From an uncultured Acidobacteriaceae bacterium (lineage in GTDB: Bacteria; Acidobacteriota; Terriglobia; Terriglobales; Acidobacteriaceae): a stretch of 64,000 nt of DNA. The stretch lies in assembly GCA_937879855.1 (NCBI GenBank), contig CALFMO010000024.1, forward strand, positions 1-64,000. The letters are read 5' to 3'. Positions 41,100 through 48,182 of this stretch are shown piece by piece; position 1 is the first letter of the stretch; the number at the start of each line of letters is the position of its first letter. The notes beneath the pieces are model-generated. The model was not told where the DNA came from and did not search any database. It saw nothing but the letters and a program-made list of their open reading frames with translations. The position numbers and the translations under genes are program-made.

Positions 41100-41167
41100 C
41101 CACAGAGGGCACAGGGGAACACAGAGGAAACGAAAATCCTCTGTGAAACTCTGTGTCCACTGTGGTT
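41098..41167. repeat. Inverted CACAGAG repeat between convergent genes
   Basis: ACCACAGAGGGCACAGGGGA with ACACAGAGGAAA on the left; TCCTCTGTGAAACTCTGTGT with CCACTGTGGTT on the right. The arms can pair over about 27 bases, giving a symmetrical hairpin that overlaps the FKBP stop and lies just beyond the rpmB stop. It could act as a bidirectional terminator. Confidence 0.75.
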
Positions 41168-41173
41168 GAGTTC

Positions 41174-41362
41174 TTACGCTTTGACGACTTTGCCGCTGCG
41201 CAGGCAGGACGTGCATACACGCATGCGCTTGGTGGTCGAGCCCACGCGGGCGTGCACCGGACGCAGGTTGATGTTCCAGCGCCGCTTGGTGACGTTGTGC
41301 GCGTGGCTGATGCGGTTTCCCGCTTGCGGCTTCTTGCCGCAGATATCGCATTGTTGTGCCAT
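41174..41362 (-). CDS. rpmB: Large ribosomal subunit protein bL28
   Basis: A 62-residue bL28: MAQQCDICGKKPQAGNRISH, AHNVTKRRWNINLRPVHARV then RMRVCTSCLRSGKVVK. Cysteine pairs CDIC and CTSC form the zinc-binding (C+) version of the protein. ATG 41362 is chosen; the longer frame from 41398 adds non-conserved residues. No rpmG neighbour, as in many Acidobacteriota. Confidence 0.95.
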   Translation of the reverse strand: MAQQCDICGKKPQAGNRISHAHNVTKRRWNINLRPVHARVGSTTKRMRVCTSCLRSGKVVKA

Positions 41363-41488
41363 GACGACTCCCAAAAAATTCAGATCTTGTAGGGCCAAGC
41401 TCTGATTTTACAGGAAGTTGGCCATATCCGGCAATTCGGACTGTGGCATCCGAAGGCGGAGAGACCGGCTCCATGCGATACTTAGTCT

Positions 41489-41875
41489 ATGCAGTCCCCG
41501 CTTCAAGCCGCTACTGCGGCTACTGATCCAAAGTCTGTAAAGGTGAATATTACGTCCGGCACCGGCGTTGACATTGAATGGAACGACGGCCACGTCTCGC
41601 ACTATAGCTTTGTTTACCTGCGCGACGCCTGCCCTTGCGCCATGTGCGAAGACGAGCGCTCCAAGGCGGGACGGCGCCCCGGCGATCCCGTCACAGCGGC
41701 CCCTGGTGCTTTGCTGATGTTCAAGCCGCACGCCAAGCCGCTCTCGGCCGAAGGCGTGGGCAAGTATGCCATCAAATTCTCGTGGAACGACAACCACGAT
41801 CTGGGCCTGTATTCGTGGAAGTTTTTGCGTGAAATCTGTCCCTGCGCAGAGTGCAGAACGGCGCGGGCGGGTTAG
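41489..41875 (+). CDS. DUF971-domain protein (gamma-butyrobetaine hydroxylase N-terminal-like)
   Basis: A 128-residue single-domain protein of the DUF971 family: VDIEWNDGHVSHYSFVYLRD, ACPCAMCEDE and YAIKFSWNDNHDLGLYSWKF followed by LREICPCAEC. The two Cys clusters (CPCAMC and CPCAEC) could hold zinc. The domain occurs alone next to Mrp/ApbC-type iron-sulfur carriers or fused to hydroxylases; its function is not established. Here it starts a probable operon with the sigma factor gene 15 bases downstream. Confidence 0.88.
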   Translation: MQSPLQAATAATDPKSVKVNITSGTGVDIEWNDGHVSHYSFVYLRDACPCAMCEDERSKAGRRPGDPVTAAPGALLMFKPHAKPLSAEGVGKYAIKFSWNDNHDLGLYSWKFLREICPCAECRTARAG

Positions 41876-41890
41876 AGACGCTGTCACGAC

Positions 41891-42814
41891 ATGAGTTCGA
41901 CCAAGCTGATTTCCGCCGTGCAGTCTGTGGTGAATGAACTGCTGGCGGATCTTTGCGTCAAAAGCGGCTGCGAGAAGTTCGGTCTCACGCGCGAGTCGTT
42001 CGCTGCGATCCTTTGCGACGTCGGCTCGAAGCAAGCCACAACAGCCACTACCGAGAGCGAAATCCGCACCTTTCTGCTGAGTCTACGAGCCGACGAACTC
42101 GCGCTCGCCCGGGCCTGCGCTGCCGGCAGCAACTCCGCCTGGGAAATCTTCCTCACGCGCTACCGCGAAAAGCTCTACCTCTCTGCGCTTCGCATTGCGC
42201 GCGAAGATTCCGCGGCCCGCGAACTGGCGGACACTCTGTACGCCGATCTCTACGGGACGAATACTCGCGACGGCCAGCGGGTTTCGAAACTTGCCTCCTA
42301 CACCGGGCGCGGGTCGCTAGAGGGCTGGCTGCGCACGGTCTTAGCGCAGGAATACGTCAACCGCTACCGGCGCACGAAGCGCCTGGTGAGCCTCGACGAA
42401 GAGTCTGAAGAGGGCGCCCAGTTCCGCGCTCCCGATCCCGACCCGGCGCCGCTCGCCGACCAACGCCTGGCGCAAGCCACCGACGAGGCCCTCGCTGCTC
42501 TGTCCCCCGAAGATCGTGTGGTTCTAAGCGCGTATTATCTTGACGGGCGTACCCTGGCTGAGATCGCCCGCATGCTGGGCGTACACGAATCCACGATCAG
42601 CCGCAAAATCGACAAGCTGGCGAAGTCGTTGCGCAAGCAGATTGTGGCGGCGCTGGTACGCCAAGGCATGTCGCGGCGCCAGGCCGAAGAGGCGCTCGAG
42701 GTAGATGTCCGTGATCTGCAGGTGGATATTCGCCGGAGTTTGGCGCAAGAATCGTCGGCTCCAGCGTTCTCTGAGAAGAGAGTAGAAGCTCCCGCCCGGG
42801 AAGGGCCGGGATAG
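41891..42814 (+). CDS. ECF-like RNA polymerase sigma factor with N-terminal extension
   Basis: A 307-residue sigma-70-family protein, longer than the usual ~190. Region 2 lies at about residues 75-145 (NSAWEIFLTRYREKLYLSAL, ARELADTLYADLYG, SLEGWLRTVLAQEYVNRYRR). Region 4 is at about 195-250 (LAALSPEDRVVLSAYYLDGR then TLAEIARMLGVHESTISRKI). The ~70 N-terminal residues and the ~50-residue tail are extra. The next gene encodes a membrane protein with an anti-sigma zinc-finger-like N-terminus, so the two probably form a sigma/anti-sigma pair. The signal sensed is unknown. Confidence 0.87.
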   Translation: MSSTKLISAVQSVVNELLADLCVKSGCEKFGLTRESFAAILCDVGSKQATTATTESEIRTFLLSLRADELALARACAAGSNSAWEIFLTRYREKLYLSALRIAREDSAARELADTLYADLYGTNTRDGQRVSKLASYTGRGSLEGWLRTVLAQEYVNRYRRTKRLVSLDEESEEGAQFRAPDPDPAPLADQRLAQATDEALAALSPEDRVVLSAYYLDGRTLAEIARMLGVHESTISRKIDKLAKSLRKQIVAALVRQGMSRRQAEEALEVDVRDLQVDIRRSLAQESSAPAFSEKRVEAPAREGPG

Positions 42815-42879
42815 GACAAAGCTCGCAACGGTCTCAACCAAGCAAGCTGGCGATCAGGAATTGGTGGTCAGAAGCTGAA

Positions 42880-44379
42880 ATGCAAGATGTCCCCAAAATC
42901 GTGCGCGAGCGGCTGCGGGCGGGAACGCCCGTTACCAGTCAAGTCTCGCCCAACCATCCCGACGCCGACGTACTTACGGCATTCGCCGAACAGTCGTTGC
43001 CCGAGCGGGAACGAGCCGTCCTGCTCGAGCACCTGGCCCGCTGCAGCGATTGCCGCGATATTGTAGCGCTGGCCTTACCGGAGACCGAGCAGGTGGCAAC
43101 GGTCAACCGAGCAGCTGCGAGGGGATGGCTGAGTTGGCCCACACTTCGTTGGGGTTTAGTAGCTGCCGGCATCGTCGCGATTGCGTCTGTGGGGATCGTT
43201 CAGTACGAGCGGCGGCCGGAAAAGCTGGCATCATATGCCCCCGCTCGCGTGGACGTGACTGTTAATCAGCCTACGAATGGGTCTGCCGATCAGGCCTCTA
43301 AACAGGCCGCCGAGCAGAGCAGAGAAAAGTCGGCGCTTCCTTCCGCTTCTTCCGGTCTGACTAAGAAGGCCGAGAATCTGTCGGCTCCTCCGCCTTCTGC
43401 TTTCGCCGACTCTATGGCAGCCAACGATTCGGGCATTTATGACAAGAAGAGCGCTTCCCGCGCGATTGGACCCCAAGTTCCTGCTGCGCAACCGCGGCCT
43501 GAGACGCTTCATAGCGCCGCGCCGCTCGTGGGCGGGGCACTGCCTCATGGTCCAAGGCTGGCGAACTCGTGGCAACAGCCGCAGCAAAACGCACTTCAAA
43601 ATCAGGTTCAAGCTCCCACGCCCGCGGCGGCTTCCCCATTCGCGAAGCAGCAGGCCGCCGGCGATCTGACAGCGAATCTGAGCACCTCCACTCCTTCTGA
43701 GCCCGTCGAGGTTGAGAGTCAGCCGACCCAGTTCGAGACCAAAGGTAAGAATTCGGATGCTCTGAAAGACCTCCCTCCGGCGCCACCGCGACAAAACGAA
43801 GAATATGCGTCAGCACGGATCGGCAAAGCCAAACCCGTGGTGACTGCGCAGACCGCGAACGGCGGCGTTGTCGCGGGCGCTGCGCCCGCCCAATCTAATC
43901 CGGGCCCAATCGGTAGCCCGACTTTGGCGTCCTCCACGCCGGCGCCTCGCTGGACGATCAGTTCCTCCGGCAGTCTGCAACGGTCGTTTGATCAGGGGAT
44001 GACCTGGCAAGTTGTCGATGTGAACGCAAACCCCGCGTATTTCCTGGATGCGGTAAGCGTGCAGACGAGCAAGAAGGCTTCGACCGCAAAGACTACAGAG
44101 GCTGGCAAAGCGCTCAAGCGGGGCAATTCGTCCCCTATTTTCCGCGCCGTGGCGGCGACTGGAGCAGAAGTTTGGGCGGGTGGCTCCGGAGGGACGCTTT
44201 ATCACTCATCTGATGCCGGTAATCACTGGATCCACGTTACGCCCACTTTTTCTGGTGGGATGCTGAGTGGTGACATCGTCAGCCTGGAATTTCCTGACAC
44301 GCAGAACGGCAAAGTCTCGACCTCTACCGGCGAAATATGGACCACGAGCGACGCCGGACAAACCTGGCAGAAACAATAG
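42880..44379 (+). CDS. Membrane-anchored anti-sigma-like protein with extracytoplasmic Ycf48-like domain
   Basis: A 499-residue protein with three parts. Residues about 25-65 (HPDADVLTAFAEQSLPERER, LLEHLARCSDCRDIV) match the zinc-binding anti-sigma HxxxCxxC motif. One membrane helix follows (WGLVAAGIVAIASVGIVQY). The long extracytoplasmic region is Ala/Pro/Gln-rich to about residue 340 and then has Asp-box-like units of the Ycf48/BNR propeller type (SSGSLQRSFDQGMTWQVVD, GGTLYHSSDAGNHWIHV, GEIWTTSDAGQTWQ). It probably holds the upstream sigma factor and senses something in the periplasm; this is inference from domains and position. Confidence 0.82.
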   Translation: MQDVPKIVRERLRAGTPVTSQVSPNHPDADVLTAFAEQSLPERERAVLLEHLARCSDCRDIVALALPETEQVATVNRAAARGWLSWPTLRWGLVAAGIVAIASVGIVQYERRPEKLASYAPARVDVTVNQPTNGSADQASKQAAEQSREKSALPSASSGLTKKAENLSAPPPSAFADSMAANDSGIYDKKSASRAIGPQVPAAQPRPETLHSAAPLVGGALPHGPRLANSWQQPQQNALQNQVQAPTPAAASPFAKQQAAGDLTANLSTSTPSEPVEVESQPTQFETKGKNSDALKDLPPAPPRQNEEYASARIGKAKPVVTAQTANGGVVAGAAPAQSNPGPIGSPTLASSTPAPRWTISSSGSLQRSFDQGMTWQVVDVNANPAYFLDAVSVQTSKKASTAKTTEAGKALKRGNSSPIFRAVAATGAEVWAGGSGGTLYHSSDAGNHWIHVTPTFSGGMLSGDIVSLEFPDTQNGKVSTSTGEIWTTSDAGQTWQKQ

Positions 44380-44549
44380 CCCGTTGCCGATTGCTGGGCA
44401 GTCTTATCAGAGCTGGTTCCGCAGTCACTTTCGTCCAGACTCTTTTAAACTCTGCGTTAAATGCAGTTACCGAAGTGACGTTTACACGAAATAGGTAGGA
44501 CCCTAATATCCATCTCGTGGTTTGGCAGTTCTGGGGGAGGGCTGCCGAG

Positions 44550-44587
44550 GCGTCCTCGATTGCAAAGTCGAGGGCGCTGTTTTCTTT
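44550..44587 (+). terminator. Probable terminator of the sigma/anti-sigma operon
   Basis: GCGTCCTCGA (44550-44559), loop of eight bases, TCGAGGGCGC (44568-44577) with one internal mismatch, then TGTTTTCTTT. It is read on the plus strand and lies just beyond the fur stop codon of the convergent gene. Confidence 0.65.
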
Positions 44588-44609
44588 GCGTCGAATCCCG
44601 AGCGTGAGT

Positions 44610-45062
44610 CTACTTCGGTCCGCGGCAGGCTGCGCAGTAGCCGCCGATCTCCAATCGCGAAACCAGCACCCGGAACCTGCAATCTCTCTCCACCTGCTGT
44701 TTGAGCTTCTCAAAACTATCGCTTACGAATTCAGTGATTTTGCCGCAGCGCAGGCAGGCCATGTGGATGTGGTCGCGTTCCAGTTTGCGCTCGTAATAGT
44801 GCCCCTCGCCATTGAGGTGCATTAGGTCGAGTTCGTCGATCAATCCCTGGCGCTTCAACAAGCGCAAGGTTCGGTATACGGTACTGCGGTCGACGCTGGC
44901 ATCGATCCGCTGCGCCTTGCGCAAAATCTGGCTGGCATCGAGATGCTTGCTGGCCGTCTCCATCACGCTCAAGATGGCGCGGCGCTGCTGGGTCATGCGG
45001 ATGCCGCGCTCTGCGAAGTGCGACTGTAAGCGGCCCGGCATCTCGGTTTGGGGAAGCGGCAT
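44610..45062 (-). CDS. Fur-family metalloregulator
   Basis: A 150-residue Fur/PerR/Zur-type repressor. The winged helix reads RMTQQRRAILSVMETASKHL then SVDRSTVYRTLRLLKRQGLI; the dimerisation domain has the metal-binding RDHIHMACLRCGKITEF and the C-terminal CAAC that completes the structural CxxC zinc site. Which metal or peroxide it senses cannot be told. ATG 45062 is chosen; the upstream open frame to 45200 is non-conserved and overlaps the divergent promoter. A TTGCGACTTGTTGCGAC sequence lies 14 bases upstream of the ATG (minus strand) and a relative of it precedes the divergent gene. Confidence 0.92.
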   Translation of the reverse strand: MPLPQTEMPGRLQSHFAERGIRMTQQRRAILSVMETASKHLDASQILRKAQRIDASVDRSTVYRTLRLLKRQGLIDELDLMHLNGEGHYYERKLERDHIHMACLRCGKITEFVSDSFEKLKQQVERDCRFRVLVSRLEIGGYCAACRGPK

Positions 45063-45075
45063 AGAGATCCTCGAC

Positions 45076-45092
45076 TGTCGCAACAAGTCGCA
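45076..45092 (-). promoter_or_regulatory. Candidate Fur-family operator, fur side
   Basis: On the minus strand TTGCGACTTGTTGCGAC, 14 bases before the fur ATG. It aligns with ATGCGACTCAGTTGCAAC on the other side of the gap (TGCGACT, one or two bases, GTTGC), suggesting one regulator binds both and represses its own gene. Confidence 0.45.
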
Positions 45093-45169
45093 ATTGGGAT
45101 GCGACGAATTCTTCCGCCGGCTATTGACCGCTGCGCGGTCTTTGGCAGTATCATCAAATGTAACCCAGA

Positions 45170-45184
45170 TGCGACTCAGTTGCA
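45170..45184 (+). promoter_or_regulatory. Candidate Fur-family operator, outer-membrane gene side
   Basis: TGCGACT-C-AGTTGCA is a 7-1-7 inverted repeat with one mismatched pair, the symmetry typical of Fur-family boxes. It lies 28 bases before the GTG start of the outer-membrane protein and just after a possible TATCAT -10 (45149-45154). Confidence 0.45.
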
Positions 45185-45212
45185 ACTGGAAGGACAACAA
45201 GAAGGACCGTCA

Positions 45213-46109
45213 GTGACCGAACGCTCCACCCATCTCACCGTGTGTTCATGGCTGTTCGCGCTGAGTCTGCTCTTTGTCGCCATCCCTGCTCGATCCCAAG
45301 AGAGCCCTTACATCGTGACTTATGACCATTACCTCGAGGAGCCCGGCAGCCTCGAGATCGAGTACTTCTCGACATTCGCCACGCAGCGCGCCGGCAACGA
45401 CTTTCACGCGTTCTGGGGCGAACTCGAATACGGCGTTACGGCGTGGTGGACCACTGAGCTCTATCTCGACGGCCAAACCACGTTCAACGACAGCACCATT
45501 TTCACCGGCTTCCGCTGGGAAAACCGATTCCGCATACTGCAGCGCGAGCACTTCATCAATCCGGTTCTCTATTTTGAGTACGAGCAAATCAGCGCTGCTG
45601 ACAAGATTCGGAAGGAAGTGGAAGGACACGATATTGAGGGCGACTACGCCTTGCCCAATGCCGTCGCCCGGCGGGAGCACAATCACGAACTGGAATTCAA
45701 GCTGCTTCTCTCCAAGAATTTCAAAGGATGGAATATCGCGGAAAACACTCTTGCGGCCAAAAACCTCACCGGCGGCAATCCCTGGGAGTTCGGCTACGCT
45801 ATCGGCGCTAGCCGACCGTTGGCCCTGAAAGCTTCCGTCCAGCGTTGCAATTTTTGCCGTGAGAACTTCGTCGCCGGAGTCGAAATGTATGGTGGGCTCG
45901 GTGACCGACAGAGTTTCGGGCTACATGAAACTTCGCACTACCTGTCGCCCGTAGTCGCTTGGAACCTGCCATCGGACTGGACGCTTCGCCTATCTTCCGG
46001 CTTTGGTCTCAACGACAACAGTCATCGCTTCTTGCTTCGCTGGGGAGTCTCGCGCGAATTCTCTGGCTTCGGTTCCGCGGTCGCTCGTCTCTTCGGAGGT
46101 CGCCTATGA
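45213..46109 (+). CDS. Putative outer-membrane beta-barrel protein, Fur-linked
   Basis: A 298-residue protein with a signal peptide (about 1-30, ending IPARSQ) and a body of alternating aromatic/hydrophobic strands with short turns (SLEIEYFSTFATQ, GELEYGVTAWWTTELYLDG, FTGFRWENRFRILQ, LRLSSGFGLNDNSHRFLLRW) consistent with a 10-14-strand barrel. I do not recognise the family. A pair RCNFCREN near residue 216 is unusual for a barrel. The start is GTG 45213 with AAGGA six bases upstream; the open frame from 45048 overlaps fur and is non-conserved. Divergence from a Fur-family gene with shared operator-like sites suggests a role in metal uptake or stress. Confidence 0.72.
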   Translation: MTERSTHLTVCSWLFALSLLFVAIPARSQESPYIVTYDHYLEEPGSLEIEYFSTFATQRAGNDFHAFWGELEYGVTAWWTTELYLDGQTTFNDSTIFTGFRWENRFRILQREHFINPVLYFEYEQISAADKIRKEVEGHDIEGDYALPNAVARREHNHELEFKLLLSKNFKGWNIAENTLAAKNLTGGNPWEFGYAIGASRPLALKASVQRCNFCRENFVAGVEMYGGLGDRQSFGLHETSHYLSPVVAWNLPSDWTLRLSSGFGLNDNSHRFLLRWGVSREFSGFGSAVARLFGGRL

Positions 46110-46227
46110 AGACAAAGAACATTTCCGTGGTGCGGGAAGAGTAGGCGCGACCACGAGCAATTCGAAGCCAGCTCGTGGCCACGCCCTGATCCAAGCCCCC
46201 GTGGTGTTCGGGGATGCTTCCCGTCGA

Positions 46228-46719
46228 TTATGCGCTGGCAGTTGCAGCCAGAGCCTTGGAAGCCTCAGCTGATTTGGACTGGCTTTGCGACTCTTTGTGT
46301 TTTACGTCGCTGCTGCGAACCTGAATGCCGCCCTTGAGCGCGGCGCCGTCTTCAACGCTAATGCGCGAGCAGGCGATGTCTCCCTGGACCGCGCCTTCGG
46401 CGCGAATATCCACACGATCGCTGCACTCGATGTTGCCGGTCACTTTGCCCATGACCACAACTTCGCGGGCGTGGATGGTGGCGTCGACCTTGCCATTGCG
46501 GCCGATGGTGACCCGGCTTTCGGGCATGGTGACCTTGCCTTCGATGCGGCCATCGATGTAGAGGGCCTCAGAGCCGCTGACTTCGCCCTTGATGTAGAGG
46601 GTGCGGCCGATGGTGGCCTGATCCACGGGAGCGGTGACGGTCTTGATGGGGTTGTAAGCGTTGGGGTTGGAAGCCGGGGTGCCGGCCTTGGGGTTAAACG
46701 AGTCCGACGATTGAAGCAT
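46228..46719 (-). CDS. Bactofilin-family cytoskeletal protein
   Basis: A 163-residue bactofilin (DUF583): a variable N-terminus, then the beta-helix core with six-residue rungs, ATIGRTLYIKGEVSGSEALY, IDGRIEGKVTMPESRVTIGR, GKVDATIHAREVVVMGKVTG, NIECSDRVDIRAEGAVQGDI. Bactofilins polymerise without nucleotides and organise cell shape or envelope machines. The Ser/Lys/Ala tail is typically disordered. AAGGAAGG lies five bases before the ATG. Monocistronic, tail-to-tail with the outer-membrane gene. Confidence 0.94.
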   Translation of the reverse strand: MLQSSDSFNPKAGTPASNPNAYNPIKTVTAPVDQATIGRTLYIKGEVSGSEALYIDGRIEGKVTMPESRVTIGRNGKVDATIHAREVVVMGKVTGNIECSDRVDIRAEGAVQGDIACSRISVEDGAALKGGIQVRSSDVKHKESQSQSKSAEASKALAATASA

Positions 46720-46954
46720 GTGACCTTCCTTGGGTCTCCGCGCGGCGCCTCGCGCTGGCTGACGCCTGACACCTGGTCATGCGGTGATCTGAAATTTGGT
46801 GGCCTTCGGCAGTTGCTGGCCTAGTGGCCAATCTGAATATCGCACAGAGGTAAGTAGGGGCGAGAGATTACGGAAGATGGTGTACGGGTGCGGAAGGTGC
46901 CGACAATGCTTTTGAGACCGAAGAGTCTAATGAGGATTTATCGCCAGTTGCGTA

Positions 46955-47620
46955 TTAGCGAGTTGAGATTTCACGCCTGTTCGCGTTGCGCGGCCCCAGC
47001 ACCATATCGATGGCTCGGCCCACGGCGGCGGGTCTCCCAGCCTGCTCGGCCAGACTCTCCAAGGTTGTCCTCTCGCGGGTCTCGAAGTATGCCAACTCGC
47101 AGGCTATTTTTCCGAGCGCCTTTACGTATGTCGTGCAGCCTACTACGAAACCGTCTAGATGGGACTGAACCTTGCTATCGAAGGCTGGGCCAATCCTTCC
47201 TTTTGTGACCAGGAGAATTGCCTTGCTAACCCCGACCTCGCTTGCTCTGTGCTTCAAACAGAGACCCTCCTCAAAAATTCGCCATAGATCATTGATTGCG
47301 CCGATTAGCGCGTCGCTGGGGGTCTGAAAGCTGCGGAGATCAGCCGATCCCACCCTTCTTAGGGGTTCGGTGGCGGCGTTCAGTGTGCTCCGCAACTCAG
47401 CATCGCAGCGAAGGGATTGGTACCGTCCGCAGGCCCACCATTTGCTCATGATTTCTTTAAACTCGGCTACAACTTCGGTACATATCGGGGCGGCTTGAAA
47501 GTCGCATCCCTCTGAAACGCTAAGCCAATCGCGCCAGTGGTAGACGTAGGCCCTCCTGAACCCTTTGATCTGCTCCAACACCTGATCGGGCGTCGTCAGG
47601 ACTCGCAGGGTCTCTTTCAT
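46955..47620 (-). CDS. Hypothetical protein of an orphan gene pair
   Basis: From ATG 47620 the frame gives 221 residues, beginning MKETLRVLTTPDQVLEQIKG and ending NRREISTR. It is mostly helical, with Trp-rich HWRDWLSVSEGCDF and KWWACGRYQSL, and has no signal peptide or membrane segment. I recognise no family. Its start codon overlaps the stop of the upstream gene (ATGA), so the two are translationally coupled. Composition looks less GC-rich than the flanking core genes, which may indicate acquisition; this is an impression, not a calculation. A longer start at 47692 would overlap the upstream gene. Confidence 0.55.
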   Translation of the reverse strand: MKETLRVLTTPDQVLEQIKGFRRAYVYHWRDWLSVSEGCDFQAAPICTEVVAEFKEIMSKWWACGRYQSLRCDAELRSTLNAATEPLRRVGSADLRSFQTPSDALIGAINDLWRIFEEGLCLKHRASEVGVSKAILLVTKGRIGPAFDSKVQSHLDGFVVGCTTYVKALGKIACELAYFETRERTTLESLAEQAGRPAAVGRAIDMVLGPRNANRREISTR

Positions 47621-47991
47621 TGGGAAGCAGCCGCAAACTTCGCGTCTTGGTCTTTTAGAGTCTGGTTGTCGAAGATTTCTGGTGCCTTGCACCGTCTGTG
47701 AAACATCTCTTCACCCGAGACCAAATCTCGAACGATGTAGTCAATGCCGCCGCTGTCTAGCCTTGCGACCTCAGCAATGCAAGAGTTGCGGGTGGGGCTG
47801 TAACTGACCTTAAGAATGCCTGCGCGGTAATTGCTCTCGGATTCAAACTGCTTCGCCATTTGCTGACACTTCAGATTGTGATCGAAGATGAACTGGCTAC
47901 GCCTCTGACTGCCATGCCAATATAGCGATGCTGCACCTGCTCCCACGATGAGGCCCAGCGACAAAACTGCCCAATCTCGACGGTTGGTCAT
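47617..47991 (-). CDS. Hypothetical membrane-anchored protein of an orphan gene pair
   Basis: A 124-residue protein with one N-terminal membrane anchor (about residues 7-26, WAVLSLGLIVGAGAASLYW) and a periplasmic part with cysteines (LKCQQMAKQF, NSCIAEVARL, RRCKAPEIF). No family is recognised. It is the first gene of a two-gene unit with the downstream 46955-47620 gene, overlapping by four bases. No defence, mobility or transport genes accompany the pair. Confidence 0.55.
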   Translation of the reverse strand: MTNRRDWAVLSLGLIVGAGAASLYWHGSQRRSQFIFDHNLKCQQMAKQFESESNYRAGILKVSYSPTRNSCIAEVARLDSGGIDYIVRDLVSGEEMFHRRCKAPEIFDNQTLKDQDAKFAAASQ

Positions 47992-48182
47992 TGTCCTGTG
48001 CTCCTATGAGGAAAATTCCATCAAATCCCTTGGAACGACGCGTCATCTGTCTGACCGATTTTGTCTCACACGTCGCAGGGTAATTATGCTACGGGACAAC
48101 GAGCTATAGCAGGCGATAGCACGTTTTGACATTTATAAGTCCGCCAGTCAACCGGTCGACTATTGTCAAGGGTCCTCCGGAT

